Positions 7,529 to 17,700 of a DNA stretch of 26,501 bases are shown here, one piece after another; positions within the stretch are counted from its first letter, which is position 1; every line of letters begins with the position of its first letter. The notes beneath the pieces were generated by a model. That model ran no database searches. It was not told the origin of the DNA and saw only the letters and a list, made by a program, of their open reading frames with translations. The translations under genes were made by a program, and so were the position numbers. Source of the stretch: Obelidium mucronatum (taxonomy: Eukaryota; Chytridiomycota; Chytridiomycetes; Chytridiales; Chytriomycetaceae); the NCBI GenBank assembly GCA_025765595.1, contig JAIVFH010000340.1, positions 1 through 26,501 of the forward strand. The letters are read 5' to 3'.

Positions 7529-7778
7529 ATTAGGCGGCGGTTAGACGAGGGGACTGCACCTTTTTTATCGTGTTTTTTTTCATTTGGTTTTAATTGAGTT
7601 TTCAAACTTTAAAGATCAGAACCTTCCATCATCTTCCAGGAGCGAAAGGATACATCTTTCACTTAAAGCTCATGCTATACCACGATAGTTTATCCAAAAG
7701 AGTGACAAGTCTTTTACTCCAAAAAGCGTATTCGACAACAACAACAACCAATGATATTTATTTAGGTGATAAATCAAT
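7529..7778. other. Intergenic stretch upstream of the copia insertion
   Basis: No coding signal is seen. Before the insertion this stretch joined 2318-2382 to form the region between the His-rich gene's 3' end and the start of the unknown gene. It has T-runs at 7560-7580 and the poly(A) signal of the His-rich gene. Confidence 0.5.
7757..7762 (-). terminator. Poly(A) signal AATAAA of the His-rich gene
   Basis: AATAAA on the minus strand begins 17 nt after the TGA stop at 7779-7781. Such close spacing fits the compact 3' ends of the neighbouring genes. Confidence 0.55.
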
Positions 7779-8884
7779 TCACTCGTTGGTTTGTCCAGTT
7801 GGAAACTCCCAAGGTCCTTCGTAAAACACGGGCCAGTTTTGACCACGCATCGCATCAATGGATTTAATAGTTTTCAGAGTTTTGGGTGTTTGTTGTTGAG
7901 CAGCAGGTTCTGCTACCTTGATAACCATTGTACGCAGCTTGACAACTTTTGGCTCGGCTACTTCTACAGGTTGTTGTTCTTGTTCCTGTTGCAATTGAAC
8001 GCGTTCAATCCAGTGACCTTCAATATCTTGCCCCATTTTTGCAGCAATCGAAAGTTTTCCAGCATACAACGCGGCGTTCACTGTAGCGACATCGATTGAG
8101 GAAAACTCGCCGGTACACAAAACAAAGTCGTTCTTGTTGTGGGTCTTGATGGCAGACTTTTCGGCCACTGCAGCAGCTGGAGCGGCAGGAGCAGCGGAGG
8201 AAGAGGAGGGACTTGTATTCAACAATCCCGCGTAGTGGGCTGCTTCGAGGTCACAAGCGACACGGGAGATAATAGCAGCGGAGGCAGCGTGGACTTCGGC
8301 AGCGTGGACTGGGTCGAACGATGAAGCTGGAGCGACCTTTGCCTCCTTGTGGTTGTTCTTGTGGTGTTTGTGGTGGTGGTGATGATGGCTGTGGTGGTTG
8401 TTGTGACTGGCTTCCTTCTTCACTTCGCCAGCCGAGGTTGAGTGAAAGGCAGCTTCAAAGTCGCACGCCAATCGCGCCATGATCGACAGCGCCGCCGCCT
8501 GCACTTCGGCTGCTTCGATTGGACCGAGAGAAATCTGCGCCTCCTTGGCGGCATGGTGGTTGTGGTGCTTGTGGTTGTGGTGGTGGTTGTGCCCGTGGTG
8601 GCCGTGGCTGTGGAGCGCCTTATCCGCGGGCGCCGCGTGCTTGCGGCCGTACTTCAAGTTGAGCAAATGTTGGCCCTTGGCGACTTCGAAGGCGACAGCG
8701 GCAGCGGGCTGCAGCGGAGTTAGACAACGTGCACGGCGTGATCACAGTCGCTGCGTCTTACCAGGTCGAGGAGGTCCATTGGCCACAGCGGCGCAGCGAC
8801 AGCTGCTGCTTTGATGCACTCGGTGGCCTCGGTGTCAGAGTCGGGCGGGGTTTGCATTCCAGTGTGCTTGGTTGGGACTCCCAT
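7779..8884 (-). CDS. His-rich repeat protein of unknown function, 350 residues
   Basis: The two exons are 8762-8884 (41 codons) and 7779-8708, joined across a 53-nt intron (8709-8761, GTAAGA, TCTAACT, GCTGCAG) in phase 0. The start is ATG in AAAAATGG. The protein has about three copies of an Ala-rich helical module of the form hxAAEVxAAxxxIxxRxACDxEAA (coding near 8440-8530, 8225-8320, and a diverged one near 8010-8110), with a possible fourth at the N-terminus. Two His/Asn/Lys tracts separate the modules (about 8550-8610 and 8350-8410), each with more than ten His. The C-terminal third is Gln/Glu/Val-rich and ends in an aromatic NWPVFYEGPWEFP motif. There is no signal peptide or membrane segment. 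The tracts could bind Zn, Ni or Cu, or support condensation; that is inference. GC content is higher than in neighbours. Confidence 0.75.
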
Positions 8885-8927
8885 TTTTAGTTAAATTGAA
8901 AAATCAAAGAAATTCAAAGAGCGTTTA

Positions 8928-9935
8928 TTATTGACTGGTTTCTTCTGCTTTTACTGCTTGCGTTTCTCCTTCAATTGATGGAGCTTCCGTTAATAAAACT
9001 GGCTGAGGAGAAGCTGGTTGTATTGTAGAGACTAAGTGTATCTCCTGGGCGGCGGGGGGTGGTGCAGTTGGATGATCAGGAAAAAAGTAACTGTATCCCA
9101 TTTGGCCAATAAACAATACAGAAACAACTGCGATAGAGTCTATTAAAGACGTTTAAGATAATTTTAGTAAACTTAAAGCATATCAAGGCAGCTGGACTCA
9201 CTCGTAAACCCTTTCTTCATGTCAACACGCATCTTTTCGATTCTTGAAACCAAAGAACCCATCTCTTTTTCAATCTTGTTCTCTGCATTCAAGACTAATT
9301 GATCCAACGCGTCAACTTCAGCTGCAATTCTCTTCTTTTCCAAATTCAAGTCCAGCCGTATACTTCCATGCGTCTTGTTGACATCGTCGTTAACTAGATC
9401 CCGCAAACGATCAACCTCTGTTTGAAATTGAAATCAGATGGAATCATTCATGAGACTGAGATCTCAAAAGCAAAGTTGGGGTGTTCACCACTCGTAATTC
9501 TCTTGAGCTCCACGCGCAGCTGCCCGTACTCCAATACGGACAAGTTTCTAATATCCATTTTAAGTTTGGCCATTTCCTGCTTGTGACTGGCGAGTGAACT
9601 TTTCTAAATCAGGCTTTTGGACCATTGACGATGATGTTGATGCTTGTGCTGTGTGTTTTTTTGGCAATGTATTTATTGCTTAGATACTAGAGCCGAGAAG
9701 ATAGTAGAGTATTAACCTTTCGTTTATTGCTGCCGAGATGACTTCAAGGAGCGTCTTTGCTTGCTGTTCCGAAAAAGCCCTCATCGGTGAGTGACTGTTC
9801 CTAATTGCCTGAATCTGAGAAACTTCAGAAGCCTGTGGCGGATTGTAAAGATGGAGATGGTTGTGTTGAAAATGCATTTGATGTTCGTCGTGCGGCTGCT
9901 AACGCCAAAATCCTTGGTTGAATTATTCTCAACAT
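8928..9935 (-). CDS. MCUR1/CCDC90-family mitochondrial coiled-coil protein (DUF1640), with an apparent +1 frameshift
   Basis: Exons are 9717-9935, 9489-9598, 9202-9417 and 8928-9139; introns are 62-118 nt and all phases agree. The product is about 251 residues. It starts with an Arg-rich, acid-free presequence (MLRIIQPRILALAAARR...) typical of mitochondrial import, then has AFSEQQAKTLLEVI (the family's GFT..QAE motif), a long coiled coil with DLNLEKKRI (the family's D-I-N-L-E-R stretch), and a membrane segment SIAVVSVLFIGQMGYSYFF near residues 182-200. The family acts in the inner mitochondrial membrane, in calcium uniporter regulation or respiratory-chain assembly. A Pro/Glu-rich tail of about 50 residues follows the membrane segment, where relatives usually stop. 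The presequence frame ends at TGA (9825-9827, TTC TGA A); a +1 step to GAA restores the family frame. Starting at the ATG near 9877 avoids the shift but loses the presequence. Confidence 0.7.
9825..9827 (-). other. Putative +1 frameshift site (TTC TGA A) in the MCUR1-like gene
   Basis: The presequence frame reads GGC TTC TGA AGT. Skipping the T gives GGC TTC GAA GTT and continues in the frame that encodes SEQQAKTLLEV. The resulting Phe-Glu-Val lies where the family has Phe-Asp-Thr. Confidence 0.45.
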
Positions 9936-9974
9936 CAATATTTACAAATAAATCAAATCAGATATTCACTGATT

Positions 9975-11656
9975 TTATTTTGTCGTGTTGGAGACTTTGC
10001 TTTTATTTGTAGCGATACACAGATGGTCCCATTTCGTTATAGTCGCTCTATTGCAAGGCCCTTTAGAACATGAACACATAAACGAGAAAAGAACAGCCAT
10101 GAAAACTCACCTTTGTTATATATTGCGACGAGGAATTGAAGCATTAACTAAAAAAAAAAATAAACAGTCAGCGACTGTTGTCCAAAAGGTGACTGCAATC
10201 TAGGAGATAACTCACTCGAGCAGTTATGACAGATCCCAAGTAAGGTCGCATCTGCTCCACCTTCCTTGTAAGCAGACAAATACTCTGGAATCTTGGCGTA
10301 CTTGACTTCCTTTGCTTGAAACTCATGTGACGTTTCAGATGCCGCCAAATATCCATTCATTTCGTTTTCAAATCTCTCTTGAAGACCTGGGACTACACTA
10401 ACCCCGCCCGTCAAGAGAACTGATTCCCACATTGAAAAAGCGTTTGTCCAACGATTCAGTTGATCCCATAGAGACCAAATATGCCGTTTCCTGCGAGGCC
10501 GATTGATTCAGATTCCAGCAAGGTGTGGTTGAAACAGACACTCGAATGCTTGGTATCTTTCAGGACCGAGAGAGAGCTTAAAAGCACAAATGTTGAGCAA
10601 CATACATATGCGGGGAACTTTTTTTTGAAGTCAAGGTAGAACAATATATACCTGGGCTCCTCGATATTCCCAGTCAGCGCGCTTGAGTGCAGAAATGAGA
10701 GGTGGCATAGTCCGTTCTTTGGCATTAAACAAACGGCAAACACCTGATTCCATCAATGTCTTGACCAGTTCGTCATCTAATGTTAAAGAAGCCGCGTTGA
10801 GTGAGGCCATGAACGTAGGGTCATTTTGAAGCAAGTTCCGAAGATGGTTATGAATATGTTTTCCACCAATAGCAAGGGTCTGGGCAGATGGGCGGTAGAT
10901 AAAGCTGTCTACAACAGCTGCCACATCTGTTTTTTTAAAAACGCGTTTTAAAAAAAATCAGTTTCCATCAACAGAATAAGGATGAAAAAAAATTGCAAAC
11001 CTGTTGTTTCGTATCCAATATCAATAACAAGTCCAGTGACAAGTCCACAGCCAAAGAGTGCCATCATTGGAGCTTCGGCAATAAAAAGGCCAGGAACATT
11101 AAGAGTTTCAAACATGATTTGAACCAGACGTTCGACATCAACTGTACTCCAGCTGAGAGGAATACAAACGAGGGCGGGCGTTTCGTTCGTTGATCTCCTG
11201 ACACCCAACTCCTTCACCAAGATGTACTTCCTGCATTCAAGCATCATTAAAACCCCAACCCAAAAATACATTCATACGTAAAACTTCTTACATCAGTTCT
11301 TCAAGCTTGTCCCAATCCGACACTCGGCCCTTGGAGAGTGGGGAAACAACATTGTCAACAGCAGGTCTTTTTGATGCAAGTTCTGCTCCGGCTACTGAAA
11401 GAGGCGGTTCTGATTGTATTTGCGCTATTTGCGTTGCTATTTTCTTATTGTTTTTTTTGCCATGCTTTCAGTTCTGAAGTCAGCTTCACGATGGGGAAGT
11501 GAGAGTCACCGTTGGCAATTGAAAGTACTCGGAGCGACCAAAGCGCATCGTATGTGTCCCTGGCTCAATAACAATATAGCTCCCGTCTTTGTCTTTGGCA
11601 GCCTTTGGGTAATATGTTCAGCCAGTTTGCTTTGATGAGCGAACTACACAAACCAT
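9975..11656 (-). CDS. Actin-related protein, Arp9-like, with several apparent +1 frame changes
   Basis: Exons are 11654-11656 (ATG only), 11510-11602, 11292-11464, 11001-11230, 10652-10926, 10216-10576, 10111-10147 and 9975-10060; introns are 45-75 nt. The product is about 417 residues. Actin-fold motifs seen are YIVIEPGTHTMRFGR (first strand pair), PLSKGRVSDWDKLEEL, PALVCIPLSW, GLVIDIGYETTDVAAV (phosphate 2), LAIGG, ERYQAFECLFQPHLAG and WESVLLTGG. IDIGYE.TDV.AV and the C-terminal LGSVITAR are what I associate with fungal Arp9, a structural subunit of SWI/SNF and RSC chromatin remodellers; the subfamily call is tentative. The sixth exon holds four +1 frame changes: at TGA 10508-10510, at TGA 10456-10458, near 10428-10439 and near 10236-10246. 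With these corrections all splice phases close. Without them the frame stops at TGA 10508. It could be a decaying gene or contain assembly insertions. Confidence 0.65.
10456..10510 (-). other. Two putative +1 frameshift sites (ATC TGA A and AAC TGA A) in the Arp9-like gene
   Basis: Upstream the frame reads LFQPHLAGI then TGA (10508-10510). Skipping T gives GAA and ESIGLAGNGIFGLYGIN, which continues the actin-family pattern. That frame meets TGA again (10456-10458); skipping T again gives ESLDKRFF. A third shift near 10435 reaches WESVLLTGG, with the actin-family spacing between D-x-R and GG preserved. Confidence 0.5.
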
Positions 11657-11756
11657 TTTGAAGACAAATTTATTCAAAGTAACGAAGAACAATTAACAAA
11701 ATTAAAACCAGCGTATTGAAATCTATTTTTTTTTAAAACGAAAATCGCTTGGTCTT
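11657..11756 (-). promoter_or_regulatory. 100-bp gap serving as dynein 3' end and Arp9-like promoter
   Basis: An AATAAA on the minus strand, probably the dynein poly(A) signal, lies only about 15 nt upstream of the Arp9-like ATG. The dynein 3' UTR must therefore overlap the 5' UTR or promoter of the next gene. The rest is AT-rich without a clear TATA box. Confidence 0.4.
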
Positions 11757-14700
11757 TCAAGCCAAACTCGCGAGTGCTGCAGTTCCCTTTTTGATGTAAA
11801 AGTCTTGGTCATGAGCCCCAGACTTGAGATCCATAATCACAATAAGTGAAGGCCGTTCACGCGTTCCCGTACGAATCTGGTAGTAGTACAAGGGACAGCT
11901 GTAAAGCCCTTTGCTCGATTTCTTTTTGCTCTCCACCGGTTTGAAATGGACAGGTGGGAGAGGGGTGATGAGCTCCATTGCCTTGGAGTCTTTGAGGCAG
12001 TTGTTTTTACGGTCGTATCCTGCTCCTTCTAAATACAAATTCTTGATGTAGGCTCCTTCTTTGGGTGCTGATTGGATGTGGTTATCGTCTTCCAATTGCA
12101 ACACGTTGAATTCCCATGAGAGGACGTCGATTGGAATGTTGTTTTTACGGGCTGTCTTTTGAAGAATGGCTGTCAAAAATCCTGTGGGGAATGTGAATGC
12201 TCCCAGCCAGAATAGTTTTGGTTCGTTTCTATCATTGTTGTGGTTTTAGAAAAAAAAACCGAGAAATAAAAAAGACTACGAATTACTCACCCTTTCGACC
12301 ATTCAGAAAAGTGTTCAATACGCATAATTAAATCTCTAGTCCAGGCGGCAAGTGGTTTCAAAGTAAAGTATGCCTTAGCCCAAACTGCAGGCACCCGGCC
12401 ATCCGAAATTGCATTGAATGTTTCTTCCAGATCTGAAGTCATCACAATAATTCCTTTGACAGCATTCTGTAAGTCTAGCAGCGACTTGCGAATGTTTTGT
12501 AACAACACGTTGAATCTCTGAATTTCTTGTAAAAGCACAACATTCAGCGGCGACGAGTCATGTTGGAACAATTTCTTGGTGTTTTCATAGTCAATGTCTT
12601 CAGGAAGTTTTCTTAAAATATCGGCTGCAATTCCCGAGACTTTTTCTTCTCGACTAACTCCTCCAGCAGTGCTTACTTGAGGTTGGAGAGACAATAAGGA
12701 CAAGAGCATATTTCCAGATTCCCTAATTTGGGAAGAGATATCAGCGTTTGGATGCTGCCCAAAGACTTCAGGCTTGTCAAAGTTTGGGAACGTATTGATG
12801 TAATCCCGAATACTTGAGAGTTCCGTATTTTCTGGAACGACATATGACGGTACAGAGCAGACTTTGTACTGTGGCTCATTAACGGCTTCTTCGCAATAAA
12901 GTTGGTTGATGTAACTTCTCAACACTCGTCTGTCTAATTCATCCGTAATTCTTCCACCATAGTTTGCCTCTGCAATCAAATACTTGAGGGCATCCCATGG
13001 CGTATCTGGATACTCATCGAGCAATACAACCAGAATATTTTCGCACACTTCAAAGTCAGAGTTATTGAAGTCGCAAGTCACATTCCAACCAAGTGTCAAA
13101 AACTTTTTCCGCTCCAAAAGAAGACTGTGGAAGAAGCACAGAGTAAATAATAGCTTTTCATAAACTTCTGGTTTCTTTGTCTTGTGATAGTTGTCTTCGG
13201 TGAATAGGTTGTACAATCTCGCCATATTTGCTTTCACTCCTTTGGGTGGCTCGGTTGTCATTTTGATTCCAACTTGAAGAATAGAGATGGGGAATTGTGG
13301 GTGGGGACTACTCGACAACCACAGTCTAAAGTCAGGGTGGGGATTTTCCGATGGAATGATTTCAACAATCTTATCCAATGCTGGCATCCAACTGATGGAC
13401 AAGTGACAATTTGCCAAAAACACCCAATTTCCTTCCTTAATTCCTTCTTGGATGAGTTTGGTCGCTTTTGGTGCTTGTCCTTGACCCAAACTGATATAAC
13501 TAAATCTTTTGCCCATGCCAGATTTTTGGGCCAGTTGAACCAACGCACTTGTTGGGTCAACTCCTGGACTCAGTACAAAAATAAGAGGTATTTTGGGAGA
13601 CGAATCCAAGAGAATATCAGCCACGTCAAGAAGTGGTGGCTCAGTGAACCTCTGCCCCAGATTGGCTGCAACAAACGCTTGGGCGCAAAAGAGAATTCGA
13701 TCAGTTCTGAAGGTTCGAACAATGAGCATTCGCTGCAAGTCATTGACTTTGTTTTCCCATTCTCCGGGTAGTGCTATTACTTCTGGGTCGCTGCTCATGA
13801 ACCATGTTTTCCATTCCCTCTCGCTTTGTTCAATTGAACTCACTAGACCACTGAAGGCCGGCAGGTTGTCCAGTTCTGTAATGTTATCCCAAGCTTCTTC
13901 GACGATCCTTAATAGAAATAGGGATAAGTAATTATAATGTGCATTTTTTGAGAATCTAACTCACCACTCTGTAAATGGATTCGGGCGCTGGGAGTCCTTA
14001 TCAAGAACCATTCCTCCACGCAAGAAGAATTCATATTCGTCACGATTTAATTTCCCAGCAGCCTCAGAAATTTTGACAGTCATTTGGAGTGCGAACAAGA
14101 GTTTATGCTGCTCAAACAATCCTCGACATGTATTTTTGTAGACTGCATAAGTGTGGTATTCATTGAGAGACGCAATTCTTTCTGATAGATCCTCGAAGCG
14201 CTTGCTCTTTCCGATAGATTTTTCAAACAAATCAACATAAGCATCCAAGGAGAATTGATACATTGGATCCACAGTCGCCAAATCATTGAGAACAAAGTAA
14301 AGAATAGAAGCGCGCTTTGCAGATGGACGATATCCTTCTCTTGCAGCATCAATTCTTTTCTCCGTTTGCTCACTGACGACCAATTGCTGAGTGACTTCCT
14401 CGGCGATGGATTTGGAGGACTGAAGAGTGTTCACCAATTTTTCATCATCAAGCAAAGAACCTTGTGCAGTACTCAACAGGTACAAAATCTCATCTTCCAA
14501 TTCAACCAATTTTCGCTTGGCAGCAGCGACATTGGATACAAGTGCATTCTTTTGCTCTTCCAACTCTGGCTTTTCACGACGGACAATAATACCAAGCAGT
14601 TGGTCCTCGAGACCCTTTTCCTTAACCGCAAAATTAACGATAGTTGCTTTCGCAAATACTTCAGGGGGGTATTTGGGGTTGGCTAATTTTGTTGTCAGAT

Positions 14701-17700
14701 AGAATCGGAAGTCTGGGTTGTATTCGACTTCCTTGTCTCCCAACTTGATAATCAGCAAACCGCCCTTTTTAACCACAGACTTGTTCAAAATTGGATCCAA
14801 TGCTGGATCAATAGACTCTGCCAGTCCTTGAAGAAGAACAGGAATTCCGTATTGAATAGCATTTTCGAGAGTTCTCAAAAAATCTGGCATTTTCAGGTCA
14901 ATAATTTTCAAGTCTCGTTTCGCTTCCATATTTTTGATCCAAGTGTTGGCTTGCCCTTGGGGATCAATCATGAGAGGCCATCTTCGGCCCTTAGTTACAA
15001 TGATACCGTTTTCCGCTGAGAATGCATCAGATGGAAGTCCTGAGAAAGATAAAAACCATAAGAAAATTAAATAAATCCAAAAACAATATTGCACCTTGAA
15101 TGTTCCAATCGCGTATATCCGTAGGTTTTCCCATGAATTTATCAAAACTGAACTCAGGAGAGAAAGGAATCTCCAAGGCTTTGATTTGGGCCAACCAAAC
15201 GTTATCCACCAAAGAAACACGGTAAGTACTGTTGAAAGGTCCAGCATAAGATAAGAAAGCGGCTGCCAATAGACAGTCTCCTGGAAGGAATCGCATCGAT
15301 TCTTCGTAAAGCTTGATGCTCTTCTCCCATCGATCCCTTTCCCCGGCTAAACCTGACACAAGCTGCTCTGCTCGCGTAAGTTTCAGCTCCGTTTGCTCTG
15401 AGTCTTGCCTCAATTTTTCCTTCAAAGACACCTTTTCATCATACTGGTTTTTCAATTCAATCAGTTTATCTTGAATTTCTTGAAGTTTGGCCTTTGCCTC
15501 CCTTAAAGTCTTTTGCTTCTTTTCCAGGGTATCTTGGGCATTCTTAAGTTTTTCTTTTTTGGGTGCGACTTGTCTGAAAATTATCCCGTAAGTTTCCATG
15601 GCACGGACCCACATGCAAAGCGACTTTGACGCTCCCGACACGCGTCCAACAACATCAGGCTGGAAGTTTTCGTCGGCACAATACTGAGACGTCTTTTTGA
15701 GAATTTTATCGGAGATGTTATCCTTGTCGAAATTGATGAGTTGTTTGATGAAGTATGGATTTCCCAGCTGCCTCTTTGCTTCATCCCAGGTTGGTTCGCT
15801 TTTCTTTAGGACCATGACGGCTTCCATGACTTTTTCTACAAGAGGTGGGGGTTTACCATAAGAACGAATTTCTTGTAAATCCTTCTTGTTGATTCCTTCT
15901 AACGCCTTAACAGCTGAGTTCAAAGCTGGAAGTGCTTGGTCCAAATCAGCTTGGGCGGCATCTGCAACAGCTCTAACTTCTTCTTCTTCAACTCCAAGCT
16001 TTTCGGCTTTTACTGACACACCCTTGGCTTGTTCATCAGCTTCTCTCTTCTGCTGCACAATAATCACCAAGTAATCCTCGCACTGCTTTTGGAACTGCGC
16101 GACCTGTTTCTTTGCCACTTCCAATTCAACCGAAATTTTTTCAACACTTGTTCTTGTGTCATCCAATTTGCTAAGACCATTGCGAAGTTTTGAGGCCGAT
16201 TCTCCGATTACCTTGCGCTTGTCACGTAAGAATTCTCGGTAGCCTGTGACTAGCTCCAAGTAATTTGTAGGAGTCACATAGTTGATTCTCTTGAGTTCAG
16301 CAAGCATTTTTTTGGACATTTCCACAACTGACATATGAACTGAGACAAAGACGTTTGAAACCGCTCTTTTAGCAGCATCCGACCCAAGATCTACGTCTTC
16401 AAGATATTTTAAAGCAACTTCCTGAAGCGCATCTTCGGGCCATTCGCTGAACCAATCAATGGAACAACAGTTTACAAGGGAAGGAAACATTCGGAGGCGA
16501 TTACGGAAAGCGTCTCCTACTGGTGACATACAAAGAACAATATGCATATTGCTTCTGACTCTTTCAATGAAGAAGTTGTACAATGCGTCACTTCCTTCCC
16601 CAATGCTCTTGCCTGCATCGCCCTTCAAGTTATTTTTGATTTCTGTCAGTTCTTCAGCTGTGAATAGGTTTGGAACTTCTCCACTGCTTAAAATATTCGA
16701 CACGTCTTCCAAGAAACTGTCATTGAGAATTTGAGTGTCTGTGAAAACAAATGCGGTTGGCTTATTATCAACTCCAGTGAGTCGATATAGTGTCTTAAGG
16801 TCTTCTCGGAATTCCAGATGGCGGTAATACTTTGTAATCTTGATTTGAAATACAGTAGTCTCCACAATGTATGACGCCAGTCTAGAAAGCGACTGCCTTC
16901 CACTGCCTCCAACGCCAACCAAGAGAACGTTTCCAGTCGGCAGACGAAGAATTCGTGTGATGCGACAAATGTGCTCAATTGCATCTCGGAACAAGACCAA
17001 ATCGATTTGAACAAAACCGGGCTCAAAGTTGTATTCTTGCAGTTTTTCGTCAATAAATCTCTTCAACTTATCAGCGTCTTCGATTTCCTCGTATATTGGA
17101 TCTCCTTCACCCATGAAGTCCCCAAAGAGAGACATTCGTTTGTCTGGATAGAGCATTTTGATGGAGGCAGAGAAATGGGCAATCAATTTATCATCAATAA
17201 GTTTGGTAAAGTAGTCTCGGTCCTCTTTGTCAATCAAGCGATCAGCAAAAACTCTGAAGCATTCATGAACCCAAAGTTTTGTCAATGAGTCGCGTGAATC
17301 AAAGTAGTCCTTATTGGCGCGCAAAAGCCCTTGAAAGACCTTTGAAATATCTCTCAAATTGAATAAGTAGTGAATTTTAGCGGGCGTGGGAAGCAGTTGG
17401 GCAATAACTGTGTGGTAAATTTCGATGGTTGCTTGAGTAATCACATCTCCTAGTGGTTTCACATCTTCTTCAAAGTCTTGAAGCTTTTGGTTCAAAATAG
17501 ATCCGAAAATTTTAGCAAGCGAGACCTCTTTAGGAAACGTCATGTTGATGACGTTGAAGCGAGATTGTATTCTTGGACTAATTTTCTGACGACCTCCGCC
17601 AGGAGGCCCCATCGCAGCAATTACAAGAATATCATTGATGAACTTGACGGTTTGTTTTTGACGATCGTAGACAAATCCATAGTCCATCCAGTGTCTGATC

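Noticed and set aside
8340..8610. GTG/GTT-rich stretch as a microsatellite
   Set aside because: It is the antisense of His/Asn codon tracts in the 7779-8884 protein, with mixed codons, so coding explains it.
10510..10560. 51-nt GT-AG intron (GTGTCTG...CTCGCAG) in the Arp9-like gene that would avoid the first two frame changes
   Set aside because: It closes the frame, but it removes the conserved LFQPHLAG motif and reads the following segment in a frame without actin-family likeness. It stays the main alternative for an automatic gene model.
12228..12291. Apparent frame break between dynein exons 18 and 19
   Set aside because: The exon ends with a GG overhang before GTGAGT, which joins the next exon in frame (Gly-Asn-Glu-Pro). 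No shift is needed.
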